Virus record (IMG/VR): IMGVR_UViG_3300047380_000253
Location: 1 to 20,372 of that record
DNA from: a virus
Length of the DNA: 20,372 bases
Direction: 5' to 3' (one strand)
The notes below the pieces were generated by a model. The model saw only the letters and a program-made list of their open reading frames with translations, had not been told where the DNA came from and did no database searches. This document shows, piece by piece, positions 1 through 8,385 of this stretch. The position numbers and the translations under genes are program-made. The number at the start of each line of letters is the position of its first letter. The first letter of the stretch is position 1.

Positions 1-2
1 AC

Positions 3-1658
3 AATACAGCTGGATATAACTGTAGTTACTTACCAGTAGATGATCCTAAATCTTTTGATGAGGCTATGTATATACTACTCTGTGGTACTGGTGTTGGCTT
101 CTCTGTTGAGAGACAGTTCATAAAGAAACTACCAGAGATACCTGAGTTGTTTGATAGTGAGTCTACTGTGGTTGTTAAAGATAGCAAAGAGGGCTGGGCT
201 AAAGGATTCCGTCAGGTTCTAGCACTACTATGGGCTGGTGAGATACCTAAGTGGGATGTATCTCAGGTTAGACCTGCAGGTGCAAGACTTAAAACGTTTG
301 GTGGTAGAGCATCAGGACCAGCGCCGTTAGTAGAACTGTTTAACTTCGCTGTAGCTACCTTCAAGGGAGCGCAAGGCCGTAAGCTTAGCTCTATGGAATG
401 TCACGACCTTATGTGTTTCATAGGCCAGATAGTTGTTGTAGGTGGAGTACGCCGTAGTGCTATGATTTCATTGAGTAATTTATCTGATGATAGGATGCGT
501 CACGCTAAGTCAGGCCAGTGGTGGGAAACTGCAGGGCATAGAGCATTGGCTAACAACTCAGTAGCATACAGTGAGAAGCCAGACATGGAAACATTCATGC
601 GTGAGTGGTTGTCTCTGGTTGAATCTAAGTCTGGTGAGCGTGGTATCTTTAACCGAGAAGCATCTAAGAAACAAGCGGCTAAGTTTGGAAGACGTGATCC
701 TAACTATGAGTTCGGGACGAATCCTTGCAGTGAGATCATCCTACGCCCATACCAGTTTTGCAATTTAACGGAGTGTGTGGTAAGAGCTACCGATACACTA
801 GAGGATCTGGAGCGTAAGGTTAAGCTTGCTACTATCTTAGGTACAATACAATCTACTATGATTAAGTTTCCTTACCTACGTAAAGTATGGCAGAACAATA
901 CAGCAGAAGAGAGGTTGCTTGGTGTATCTATGACAGGTATCATGGACAACCCATTAATGACACAGAAGAACAAAGGTCTGAAGAAGACACTAGAGCACCT
1001 ACGTTCTGTTGCTGTAGCTACTAATGCTGAGTGGGCTAACCTACTAGGTATACCTGCTAGTACTTCTATCAGCTGCGTAAAACCTAGTGGAACGGTTTCA
1101 CAGCTTGTAAATAGCGCCAGTGGAATCCATGCGAGACACAGCCCTTACTATATTCGTACTGTAAGAGGTGACAATAAAGACCCACTAACACAGTTTATGA
1201 TTGATAGAGGTATACCTAACGAACCTTGTGTTATGAAGCCTGACTCTACAGTTGTGTTTAGCTTCCCAGTTAAGTCCCCTGAGAAGTCAGTGACACGTAA
1301 CGATATGTCTGCTGTCGAGCAGTTAGAGTTATGGTTAGCTTATCAACGTCACTGGTGTGAGCATAAGCCTTCAGTTACTATAACAGTACGTGATGAAGAG
1401 TGGATGGATGTAGGTGCATTTGTGTATGAATACTTTGATGAGATGTCAGGTGTGTCATTTTTACCACACTCAGATCACTCATACCAGCAAGCACCTTACC
1501 AAGAGATAAATAAGAAAGCATACAAAGCCTTACTAGCAGAGATGCCTACAAGTATTGATTGGTCAGAGCTATCAGATTATGAGAGTGAAGATAACACAGT
1601 GTCTATGCAAACAATGGCTTGCTCTGGGGACTCTTGTGAAATTGTGGATCTGGTGTAA
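3..1658 (+). CDS. nrdJ: Class II (B12-dependent) monomeric ribonucleoside-triphosphate reductase, 5'-truncated by window edge
   Basis: Reduces ribonucleotides to deoxyribonucleotides for phage DNA synthesis using adenosylcobalamin. The frame is open to the left edge (about 21 more residues precede the ATG at 66), so that ATG is internal and the true start lies outside. Numbering from ATG66, the active-site motif N219-P-C221-S-E223 matches the Asn/thiyl-radical Cys/Glu triad of Lactobacillus RTPR (N406, C408, E410). C232 sits 11 residues after C221, as C419 does after C408. An upstream Cys in the motif YNCSY, before the ATG, is a candidate for the other disulfide cysteine. The tail carries C519 and C524 five residues apart, as the RTPR shuttle pair C731/C736. 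Other landmarks are GTGVGFSVE, GGVRRSA and KPSGT. About 110-190 N-terminal residues are missing. The last visible residues are followed 3 bases later by a glutaredoxin gene. Class II is preferred over class I because of the RTPR-like spacing and the absence of a visible beta-subunit gene. Confidence 0.93.
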   Translation, partial: NTAGYNCSYLPVDDPKSFDEAMYILLCGTGVGFSVERQFIKKLPEIPELFDSESTVVVKDSKEGWAKGFRQVLALLWAGEIPKWDVSQVRPAGARLKTFGGRASGPAPLVELFNFAVATFKGAQGRKLSSMECHDLMCFIGQIVVVGGVRRSAMISLSNLSDDRMRHAKSGQWWETAGHRALANNSVAYSEKPDMETFMREWLSLVESKSGERGIFNREASKKQAAKFGRRDPNYEFGTNPCSEIILRPYQFCNLTECVVRATDTLEDLERKVKLATILGTIQSTMIKFPYLRKVWQNNTAEERLLGVSMTGIMDNPLMTQKNKGLKKTLEHLRSVAVATNAEWANLLGIPASTSISCVKPSGTVSQLVNSASGIHARHSPYYIRTVRGDNKDPLTQFMIDRGIPNEPCVMKPDSTVVFSFPVKSPEKSVTRNDMSAVEQLELWLAYQRHWCEHKPSVTITVRDEEWMDVGAFVYEYFDEMSGVSFLPHSDHSYQQAPYQEINKKAYKALLAEMPTSIDWSELSDYESEDNTVSMQTMACSGDSCEIVDLV

Positions 1659-1661
1659 GCT

Positions 1662-1889
1662 ATGTATATAGTATTAGGAACAAGTAATTGTGAGTTCTGT
1701 AACAAAGCAAAGAGCTTACTAGAGGAGAAAGGCATAGCGTTTATGCCTTACTCTGTTGATACAGTTAGTAGTAGGTGGTTGTTAACACTGATGTTACAGG
1801 CAGGTATGACTACTGTACCCCAGATATGGGATAATGAAGGTCACCATATCGGTGATTATAACAAACTAAAGGAACGGATAGATGGTTGA
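1662..1889 (+). CDS. Glutaredoxin
   Basis: A 75-residue glutaredoxin/thioredoxin-fold protein. The redox motif is C10-E-F-C13 near the N-terminus, followed by a T51-V52-P53 segment carrying the conserved cis-proline and a G64-D65 pair near the glutathione-binding end. Length is normal for a compact phage glutaredoxin. The ATG lies 3 bases after the nrdJ stop, and the likely role is to re-reduce the C519/C524 shuttle disulfide of that reductase. This is inference from adjacency and from the known need of RNRs for a dithiol donor. No strong Shine-Dalgarno is visible, so translational coupling to nrdJ is likely. Confidence 0.9.
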   Translation: MYIVLGTSNCEFCNKAKSLLEEKGIAFMPYSVDTVSSRWLLTLMLQAGMTTVPQIWDNEGHHIGDYNKLKERIDG

Positions 1890-2034
1890 AGTATTAGTAA
1901 TGTTTTTCGTAGGTATCGCAGCGGTTGAAGTAGCTGGTGATATAGGTAGTACAACATATAATTATGTAGAGCCTAAGGTAACACAAGGGGTAGACTATGT
2001 AAAAGATAAAATCGAAGGGGAAGGAGACGAATAG
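1882..2034 (+). CDS. Small 50-residue protein with hydrophobic N-terminus, unknown
   Basis: A short reading frame whose ATG overlaps the last 8 bases of the glutaredoxin gene and whose stop TAG shares its final G with the GTG start of the next gene. The product begins MVEVLVMFFVGIAAVEVAG, a hydrophobic stretch long enough for a single membrane segment. A polar tail with YVEPKV and VDYVKDKI follows and ends in acidic residues. The frame fills the space between two genes exactly and is coupled at both ends, which supports it being real. No family was recognised. A small membrane-associated protein is possible; no function is assigned. Confidence 0.6.
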   Translation: MVEVLVMFFVGIAAVEVAGDIGSTTYNYVEPKVTQGVDYVKDKIEGEGDE

Positions 2035-2234
2035 TGTACGTCCTTGTCCTGATAGCATATATGATAGGTGAGGAACCAACAATAAAAGCCTCACCTGTCC
2101 TGTATGAGTCATATGAGAGTTGTATTGATGGTGCAGCACGTGCTATGACAGACGTATACAGGTACTTACCAAAAGAATTTAAACAAAAGGTTTATATATT
2201 ACCTATGTGTAACGCTTTACCAGAGGACTTATGA
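2034..2234 (+). CDS. Small 66-residue protein of unknown function, GTG start
   Basis: Starts with GTG at 2034, overlapping the previous stop by one base, with a clear Shine-Dalgarno (AAGGAG, about 2021-2026) at suitable spacing. That supports this start over the internal ATG at 2061. The product begins with a hydrophobic segment (VLVLIAYMIG) followed by a polar stretch with two cysteines and YRYLPKEF. It could be a short secreted or membrane-tethered protein, but no family is recognised. Its stop overlaps the next gene's start (ATGA). Confidence 0.6.
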   Translation: MYVLVLIAYMIGEEPTIKASPVLYESYESCIDGAARAMTDVYRYLPKEFKQKVYILPMCNALPEDL

Positions 2235-2686
2235 TGCAACTAAAGTTTGACTTGTTTGAGAATATAGAAGAGAAAGACCCAGAAGATGTTAGGCATAAAA
2301 AATGTACAGCATGTAAAGAAGTACTACCTGAGACAAAGGAAAACTTTCATGTAGCTGCTCGTAACCTATCAATAACTGGCAATATTAAAGAGCACTTTTC
2401 CAATAAATGTCGCCCCTGTGCAAGTAAAGCTAGAATGGTACAACGCCATCTAACAAAGACACATGGGCATAAAGCGTTTGGAAACTGTGCTTGCTGCGGT
2501 TTAGATTCAAATGAACTTAAAACAGATAGGTTAGACTTAGATCATTGCCATGAAACAGAAAGGTATAGAGGGCATCTCTGTAGTAGTTGTAATCGTGGTA
2601 TAGGTTTACTAGGCGATGATCTTGAAGGGGTACAACGAGCAATAAACTATCTAAAGAAAGTAGAACTAAAGAATGAAGAAGATTGA
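2231..2686 (+). CDS. Endonuclease VII-like HNH (His-Me finger) nuclease
   Basis: A 151-residue protein of the phage recombination endonuclease VII family. An N-terminal zinc-ribbon has C25/C28 and C60/C63. The catalytic region has C86/C89 and C117/C120 as the zinc pairs, the D104-H105-C-H107 core and N121, followed by the family tail CNRGIGLLGDD and a terminal helix ending INYLKK. Family members resolve branched DNA such as Holliday junctions and clear DNA before packaging, so a role in replication-intermediate resolution is likely. ATG at 2231 overlaps the previous stop as ATGA; a second ATG follows immediately at 2234. A free-standing homing HNH nuclease is the alternative, but the LDHCHET...RGHLC layout fits endonuclease VII better. 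Confidence 0.87.
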   Translation: MMQLKFDLFENIEEKDPEDVRHKKCTACKEVLPETKENFHVAARNLSITGNIKEHFSNKCRPCASKARMVQRHLTKTHGHKAFGNCACCGLDSNELKTDRLDLDHCHETERYRGHLCSSCNRGIGLLGDDLEGVQRAINYLKKVELKNEED

Positions 2687-2879
2687 GCTAGAGGCAACTA
2701 ACTTTGTTAAGACTAAGAGTGATAAGTTTAACACAGGGCTTAACAAAGAAGTACGCAGTCTAGACAGTTACATCTTAAACAACTTACATGATTGTAAGGA
2801 AAGGGAGAGGGTAAGGGAGAAGATACTGGAAGCAAAGATGTGGGCTAGATTAGCTGCAGACAGACACGGAATAAAATAA
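2673..2879 (+). CDS. Small helical protein, possible Acb2/Tad1-hairpin (cyclic-nucleotide sponge) family
   Basis: A 68-residue protein whose start overlaps the nuclease gene by 14 bases. The second half is predicted as two helices joined near residues 38-44. The last helix carries ERERVREKILEAKMWARLAA (44-63). This resembles the end of the Acb2/Tad1 hairpin domain (reported Pfam PF24729), whose members typically read like REKSLALTKLEEAxMWANAA. Known Acb2 proteins form hexamers that bind cyclic di/trinucleotides and block CBASS defence. The resemblance here was judged by eye from memory and only over one helix, so the assignment is tentative. It is the last gene of the rightward module, just before a terminator. 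Confidence 0.6.
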   Translation: MKKIELEATNFVKTKSDKFNTGLNKEVRSLDSYILNNLHDCKERERVREKILEAKMWARLAADRHGIK

Positions 2880-2910
2880 GGGGGCTTCTTAGCCCCCTCT
2901 CTCTTTGTTT
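2879..2910. terminator. Bidirectional intrinsic terminator between convergent operons
   Basis: A 7-bp GC-rich stem (GGGGGCT at 2880-2886 and AGCCCCC at 2891-2897, extended by an A-T pair at 2879/2898) encloses a 4-base TCTT loop. On the + strand it is followed by a T-rich CTCTCTTTGTTT tract. Read on the - strand it is followed by TTATTTTATT. It sits in the 29-base gap between the ends of the opposing gene sets, so it likely stops transcription from both sides. Confidence 0.85.
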
Positions 2911-5900
2911 ATAACTGACCTGCTTCGTCATAGGCATCTTTGAGATGCTCACTATAACTTATAAATAGATCTAGCTCAGCGAAAGAGTAGTCTTCTATTT
3001 CACCACTCACACCAAACTTTTCTTTCATTACTTTCTGAGCTTCGGATGTTATCTCTTTAGAGAACTTTGACTGTGCTTTATATACGGCTCTTAGCTTAAC
3101 GTTATCCCCTGTAGTATAACCACTGTCCAACTTCTCACGTATCTGCTTCTTAGCGCTACGTAGTACAGCCTTTAACATACCGCGTCTTTCAGGCAGGTCA
3201 GCTTTCATAAACTTCTCTGTCCTTAAAAGTCTCTGCGTCTGTCTTTCTAAGATAGGCGCTAACATACCGTTGAAAGCTCTATCATAGGCAGGTAGTTTAG
3301 ATCTTTCATTAGCAGTCCAAGCTTGCATCTCAGACATAGAGTATGCTTTCTCAGTAGCTGTACGACCTTGCTTTATAGTTAGACCAAAGATTCTAGCAAA
3401 GGGGTTAGCGTCATATATCTCACCCTCTCTTGTTGCTACTTTTAAATCTTCACCAGTAATAGTATCTGTCTTACCTATGAATGCCTCAAGAATGTTATCA
3501 AAGTATTTTGTAGAAGTCTGAGTAAACAAACCAGCGCCATCAGCCTGTCTTACATCTTTAGCTGTATCTGTACCCATAGCAAAACCTACAATCTTATTGA
3601 CAGCATCTAAGGGTCTAGTAGTACCTGCTAAGATATTACCAAATGTTTTTTGGAAGGCGTTAAACTGTGCACCTCTTGCACCCTCGTCTTGGTTTATCAA
3701 TACATCTAGTATATTGTTTAGATCATTACCAAACTGAGCATCTTTTGCTAACTGTCCTACAGCAACTTGAGTACCCATCTCTTGTATAAGCTCTGGTGGT
3801 ACAGTCTCGCCATTCATTTTCATATTGACGATACGCCCAGCGGCAAGGAAGGCAGAGAAAGGGTAGGTGTTTTTAGCATCTATAATCTTACCGCCACCTA
3901 CATTAATCTCGAATACACCTAAGCCATCATCCCTACGTTCTTTATCATACTGAGCAGCAAGTGCTAAACCAGCTGTCCCAACTATTGTACGAGCAGCCGC
4001 ATCCATTTCCGTGATATTATCTACCCCTTCAGTCTTAGCCATTCGTTTAAACACAGGTTTAAGTAGTGTCTCAGGTGCAGAGAGGAACGACCACTGATAA
4101 GCAGTAGCCACAACGTTGTTAAAGAAACGACCAAAGGGTAGTATAGTACCTAACCCTGGTGTATTAGATACAGTCTCTACAAACTTTGCCGCTGTTCTAA
4201 TAAGCTCTGGTTGTTCTGCTGTAGTATAGTCTTTAGCAAACACAGACTTTAGAGTAGTATCTAGCGCACCTGATATAACCTCATCATCAATAATTATATC
4301 ATCAGATAGTAAGGCTTCTTTAAGAGTAACACCTCTCTTTAATCTTAGATATTTATCCATATCAGTCATAAACATTTGAGACTTGGTAAATGTATCTTGT
4401 ATACGCACACCTGTTATCTGATTCATAGCTCTAGTAAAAGCTTCTACATTACGAAAGGTTGGGTTATTAGGGTCCATACCATAACGTTTAGCTGATGCAT
4501 CTACACCACCTGCCATAGTTTCAAACAATACCTTTTGTGCGTTTAAGTTTTCAGGGTCTTCTAGAAACTTCATGTACGCATCACGTGTAGTATATGGGTC
4601 CATCAAGTTACGAATCTTTTGTACTTGTAGTGAACTGAGAGCACGTGCCTGTCTAAATGATTCCTGTGCACCCTTACGATTGGTGACACTCTGTGCTAAA
4701 CCTTTAGTCATTAACGCTGTTGAACTAAACAGATCAGCAACAGTTTGACCTACATAGTACTGGCTAAAACCAGCAACGTTTAATGCTGTAGTAGCAGGTG
4801 AAGAAACAAGTAATCGTTTCCATACAGACTGACCATAACGTATTGGCTCAGCTGGCTTAGGAACTTTTGTACCATCAGCTAATGTCTTTTCAGAATCCTC
4901 AGCTTTTTTAATAGTGTTAGCCTGTAGTTTTATCTTAGTCTCAGCTGCTAATAAACCAGCGTTTAAAGTTTTACTAACCTCTGATGCTACTTGTAGAGTT
5001 TTACCAGCCTCACTAAAACGGTCAGCCATAAGATCCCCTAGTTTAACACGTGTACCAGTAAGGTTTCCAAAGGTAAATCCTGTATGCTTACCTATAGATA
5101 CGTTAATATCTTTGAGTTCTTTTTGTGTAAGTGAGTTAGCTACGTTAGTCATAACGTCAGATATATGAACCTCTTTACCAACCTTGTATCCCTTAGATCT
5201 GAACACCCCAACAAGGCCACCTATCTCACCTGCTTTTAACTCATCGGGATCACCAAACATAATCTCTCTAATAAGTTGAGAGTCATCTATTACATCGCCT
5301 CTACCCTTCTTACCTCTAGCTACCTTAGCATTCCACTTATCTGCCGCTTTACGTATAGCTTTAGCCGCCTCAGGTGTGTCTGCTTTCTTTAGAATAGGAG
5401 AATATAAATCTATTGTATTCTGTGCTAACTTCTCCGTTTCTGTGCGAGTATCTTCAAAGCCTGATTTACCAGCGCCTAGCTTACGTGTAACAAGTTGTGC
5501 AGCACCTGCAACACCACCAAGGAGAGCAGAGAAAGCACTCTGTGTTTTACTAAACGAATCCTGTGCTCCTACTGCTAGACGAGCCTCTTGATTTGCAATA
5601 TCTTGATAGACTGCAGCTGTAGCGTCCAACGCTGTAGTAGCATATAATGATTTAGTTGCCGCTGATTTAAACAGATCCTGTTGTGCTTTTTTCATAGCAT
5701 CTCTGGGCATAGTCTTCATAGCCTCTGTCTCAACAAGCTTAGAGACTTTATCATACACGCCTTTAGTTCTTGTCTTGGTCATACCTCTAGCCGCCGCACG
5801 TGCCGCCGCTTCTCTACCAGCTTTACGACCAGCATCTATAGCGGCTTGTTTTGTAGCACCAGATTGTAATGCTTCTCTACCAGCCCTGCGTACTGCCGCT

Positions 5901-6415
5901 TTGATAACTTGCTTACCACTTACTTGAACACCACCAGCTGCAGCTCTACCTATACCACCAGTAAGTATACCTAAGTAGTTAGTAGGATCAGAAGCCGCTG
6001 CAAACACGTAGTCGCCTACACCTTTTACTGCACCCATTAAACCATCATTAACAAAGACGTTACCTAGTTGATCATATATTTGATAAGCTTTACGTGCTGT
6101 CTCTTTTTGTCTGTCGTTTGCTTTAGTAACAAATCTAACTTCACCTGCAGTCATTACAGTATTAGAGTTGAAGTAACGCATGTGCTTTACAAAATCATCT
6201 ACTACATCTTCATCAGATTTAGTTTGATAATCTACACCCATACGTTCAATCATATAATCACGGATAGGTGAATTATACTTATAGTCTTTTCGTATGTCGT
6301 CTAAAGATAATGTTTCTTCTGGGTCAAACGATAGAGTTTCATACTCCTTTTTAGTAGAAGTATCTACACCACTGTAAAGGTTTTTCATATATTCTTTTTG
6401 TTCAAAGTAATTCAT
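2909..6415 (-). CDS. Large internal virion (ejection-type) protein, 1168 residues
   Basis: Last gene of the leftward late operon; its stop lies beside the shared terminator. The protein is very long, largely soluble and helical. An Ala/Gly/Arg-rich segment at about 150-225 (AAAGG, REAAARAAARG) suggests membrane- or DNA-interacting helices. Further semi-hydrophobic stretches occur in the middle and C-terminal half, for example around TALNVAGFSQYYVG and LPFGRFFNNVVATAY. Size and position after other virion genes match the large internal core proteins of short-tailed phages (T7 gp16-like), which are ejected to span the cell envelope. No lysozyme motif was found in it, unlike T7 gp16, and the lysis-type domain lies instead in the gene at 8808-10052. 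Homology to gp16 itself is not claimed. Confidence 0.7.
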   Translation of the reverse strand: MNYFEQKEYMKNLYSGVDTSTKKEYETLSFDPEETLSLDDIRKDYKYNSPIRDYMIERMGVDYQTKSDEDVVDDFVKHMRYFNSNTVMTAGEVRFVTKANDRQKETARKAYQIYDQLGNVFVNDGLMGAVKGVGDYVFAAASDPTNYLGILTGGIGRAAAGGVQVSGKQVIKAAVRRAGREALQSGATKQAAIDAGRKAGREAAARAAARGMTKTRTKGVYDKVSKLVETEAMKTMPRDAMKKAQQDLFKSAATKSLYATTALDATAAVYQDIANQEARLAVGAQDSFSKTQSAFSALLGGVAGAAQLVTRKLGAGKSGFEDTRTETEKLAQNTIDLYSPILKKADTPEAAKAIRKAADKWNAKVARGKKGRGDVIDDSQLIREIMFGDPDELKAGEIGGLVGVFRSKGYKVGKEVHISDVMTNVANSLTQKELKDINVSIGKHTGFTFGNLTGTRVKLGDLMADRFSEAGKTLQVASEVSKTLNAGLLAAETKIKLQANTIKKAEDSEKTLADGTKVPKPAEPIRYGQSVWKRLLVSSPATTALNVAGFSQYYVGQTVADLFSSTALMTKGLAQSVTNRKGAQESFRQARALSSLQVQKIRNLMDPYTTRDAYMKFLEDPENLNAQKVLFETMAGGVDASAKRYGMDPNNPTFRNVEAFTRAMNQITGVRIQDTFTKSQMFMTDMDKYLRLKRGVTLKEALLSDDIIIDDEVISGALDTTLKSVFAKDYTTAEQPELIRTAAKFVETVSNTPGLGTILPFGRFFNNVVATAYQWSFLSAPETLLKPVFKRMAKTEGVDNITEMDAAARTIVGTAGLALAAQYDKERRDDGLGVFEINVGGGKIIDAKNTYPFSAFLAAGRIVNMKMNGETVPPELIQEMGTQVAVGQLAKDAQFGNDLNNILDVLINQDEGARGAQFNAFQKTFGNILAGTTRPLDAVNKIVGFAMGTDTAKDVRQADGAGLFTQTSTKYFDNILEAFIGKTDTITGEDLKVATREGEIYDANPFARIFGLTIKQGRTATEKAYSMSEMQAWTANERSKLPAYDRAFNGMLAPILERQTQRLLRTEKFMKADLPERRGMLKAVLRSAKKQIREKLDSGYTTGDNVKLRAVYKAQSKFSKEITSEAQKVMKEKFGVSGEIEDYSFAELDLFISYSEHLKDAYDEAGQL

Positions 6416-6417
6416 AC

Positions 6418-7812
6418 TTAGTCACCTTTAAGTTTCTTAGGAGTACCATCTACGTTGTGGGTTTTCTTATATTTGTCATCCCACGCTTGTTGTGCGTTTG
6501 TCTCTTTCTCTTTCCCTGAATATTTATTCTCAACCATGACCGTTGCTTCTTTGTCTGTAGGTCTCGGCTCAACTATAATAGGAGTACCATCTGCGTTGTA
6601 ACGAGCACCATACTGTCTATCCCAGCGTCTAGCATCTGCATTCCCAAAGTCTCCAGTTTCCGCATCTCCACCTGGCCTGTGCTTCTCTGGCGGTAAAGAC
6701 TCTGCAGTAGGTTGTACTACAGTAGTTTCTGTGTACGGTAATTCTTTCATCTTAGCTTCTTCAGTAGCTGAATCTTTAACATCATCAGTAACTGCATCAG
6801 GTTTATCTTTCTTTGGATCTAACCCATATTTACCTTTTAGTGTATCTAGGTATCCATCACCCATAAGTTTATTAATCTGATCCATAGCTATCTGCTGATT
6901 AAAGAAACCGCCAACCGCACCATATTGTCCTGCAAACATATCTATATAATCTTCAACCTGACCTCTGGCATATACTTCTGTAGCAATTCTTTGTGCCTCA
7001 AGAATCTCTACGGAAGTTACCTCACTTGCTTTACGTCCCTCGTTTTTCGCTTTTGTCAGTAGAATCTGTTGTGCCTTTTCTGCCTCATCTTTTGCTTCTT
7101 TAGAAGTTTTTGCATCATCATATATCTTAGTTATATCTTTAGCAAAAGTAAAAGCTTCTGTCTTACTAAAAGTTTCTATATCAGAGAATGACATTACAGC
7201 ATTAGGTATAAGAGAATTAAACTCAGCTAAACGAGAAGCGGCATTTATATCTGCAACAGACATACCATCACCAGCATCTCTTTTACCTAGTTCTTCTCTC
7301 GTTCTATCCATAGCACCGAAGCCAAATAATTGACCAACGATACTAGTGTCGTCTTTAAACTTAGCAGCTTTTGCAGTTGCACCGTATGTCTCTTTAGCAA
7401 ACTGCTCTAGTGGCATATCAATAAGTGATTTATCAATATCAGGTATGTTGGGCATATTAATAATAGCTTCAACATCGTTAATAGATAGTTTTTCACCTGC
7501 GGATAGACCTGCGTTAGCGTGTGCCTTAGCAAGTTTATTTCTAAGCTCACTTACACCTGTCATACCAGAAGCCATAGCAGTACGTATAATACCTTTAGAC
7601 CTAGCACCTTCTGGTAAATACTGGAGAGCTTCTCTACCTAAAGATACAGCTGCGCTGGCTCTAGCAGTACGTGTATTTATTAGTGCTCTGTTACGCTCAC
7701 TAGCCTCTATCTGTTCCTGCTTAAAGGCTTCAGCTTCCTCACGCATATCAACCATATTACCTGTTACTTGGTTGAGAAACTCTGCTGCAAACTCTTTCTT
7801 ATTAAACGCCAT
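6418..7812 (-). CDS. Probable internal virion protein with WD-x-x-Y...DGTP C-terminal repeats
   Basis: A 464-residue, mostly helical and highly charged protein located 2 bases before the 1168-residue gene. The N-terminal third is rich in Ala/Glu/Arg. The C-terminal 71 residues contain two related units: RRWDRQYGARYNADGTP (W397) and QAWDDKYKKTHNVDGTP (W444), linked by an acidic/Pro-rich spacer. No family is recognised. The location between small virion genes and the largest ejection-type protein suggests a partner of the internal core. A structural role is inferred from position only. Confidence 0.65.
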   Translation of the reverse strand: MAFNKKEFAAEFLNQVTGNMVDMREEAEAFKQEQIEASERNRALINTRTARASAAVSLGREALQYLPEGARSKGIIRTAMASGMTGVSELRNKLAKAHANAGLSAGEKLSINDVEAIINMPNIPDIDKSLIDMPLEQFAKETYGATAKAAKFKDDTSIVGQLFGFGAMDRTREELGKRDAGDGMSVADINAASRLAEFNSLIPNAVMSFSDIETFSKTEAFTFAKDITKIYDDAKTSKEAKDEAEKAQQILLTKAKNEGRKASEVTSVEILEAQRIATEVYARGQVEDYIDMFAGQYGAVGGFFNQQIAMDQINKLMGDGYLDTLKGKYGLDPKKDKPDAVTDDVKDSATEEAKMKELPYTETTVVQPTAESLPPEKHRPGGDAETGDFGNADARRWDRQYGARYNADGTPIIVEPRPTDKEATVMVENKYSGKEKETNAQQAWDDKYKKTHNVDGTPKKLKGD

Positions 7813-7818
7813 TGTATA

Positions 7819-8376
7819 TTAACCCTTTGCCATCAAGCCCATAGGCTTTTGTTCTTGTGTCATTTCTTCTTCTTGTGGCATCTCTTCCTCCGCAGGTTCT
7901 CCCTCCTGCGTTTCAACCATAGATTCAACCATCTGTTGCCCTTCATCTGGTGTATCTGTACCTTCTTTATCTAACATACTGTTAGCAATCATAAGGAATC
8001 GTTGCATCTCTGCATTTTCTGCTCTCTTCTGTGGGTTATCATTAGTGTCTTTAACATCAATACCCATATCTTCAAGTGAGGCTTTTATGTATGCGTGTAT
8101 AACAGGTGCTACAACAACCCCTGCATCTATTGAGTGTAGCCCTCGCATAACTCCCTGCATATATGTAGTCTCTACAATAGGAGCTAAGGATGCACCTGCT
8201 TGTATCATAGATCCAAAGTCTTGTAACACTTCTTCATTGTCTAGTCTATCAATGTAGTATTTAGCTACTTCGTTAACGTCTGACATTTGCGCTGGTTGTT
8301 CCCAAGGGTTATTACGCGGTTCACCTGTGAGTGACTCACCAGGAATTGGTCTATCAAATGGTCCTGCTATTGGCAT
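7819..8376 (-). CDS. Hypothetical virion-associated protein with acidic Glu/Gln/Met-rich tail
   Basis: A 185-residue protein beginning MPIAGPFDRPIPGESLTGEP, a Pro/Gly-rich start, followed by a helical middle (YYIDRLDNEEVLQDFGSMI). The low-complexity acidic C-terminus from about residue 140 has repeated EEE/QEE patterns and ends PMGLMAKG. It is the fourth-from-last gene of the late operon, between the three-helix membrane protein and the two internal virion proteins. The acidic tail could serve as a flexible or chaperone-like region. No function is assigned. Confidence 0.6.
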   Translation of the reverse strand: MPIAGPFDRPIPGESLTGEPRNNPWEQPAQMSDVNEVAKYYIDRLDNEEVLQDFGSMIQAGASLAPIVETTYMQGVMRGLHSIDAGVVVAPVIHAYIKASLEDMGIDVKDTNDNPQKRAENAEMQRFLMIANSMLDKEGTDTPDEGQQMVESMVETQEGEPAEEEMPQEEEMTQEQKPMGLMAKG

Positions 8377-8385
8377 ATTATTATC

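Noticed and set aside
1894-2139. 81-residue frame on the - strand
   Set aside because: Antisense to the small + strand genes, no Shine-Dalgarno or recognisable family.
7346-7822. 158-residue frame on the + strand
   Set aside because: Antisense to the 464-residue virion protein gene; composition typical of a reverse reading.
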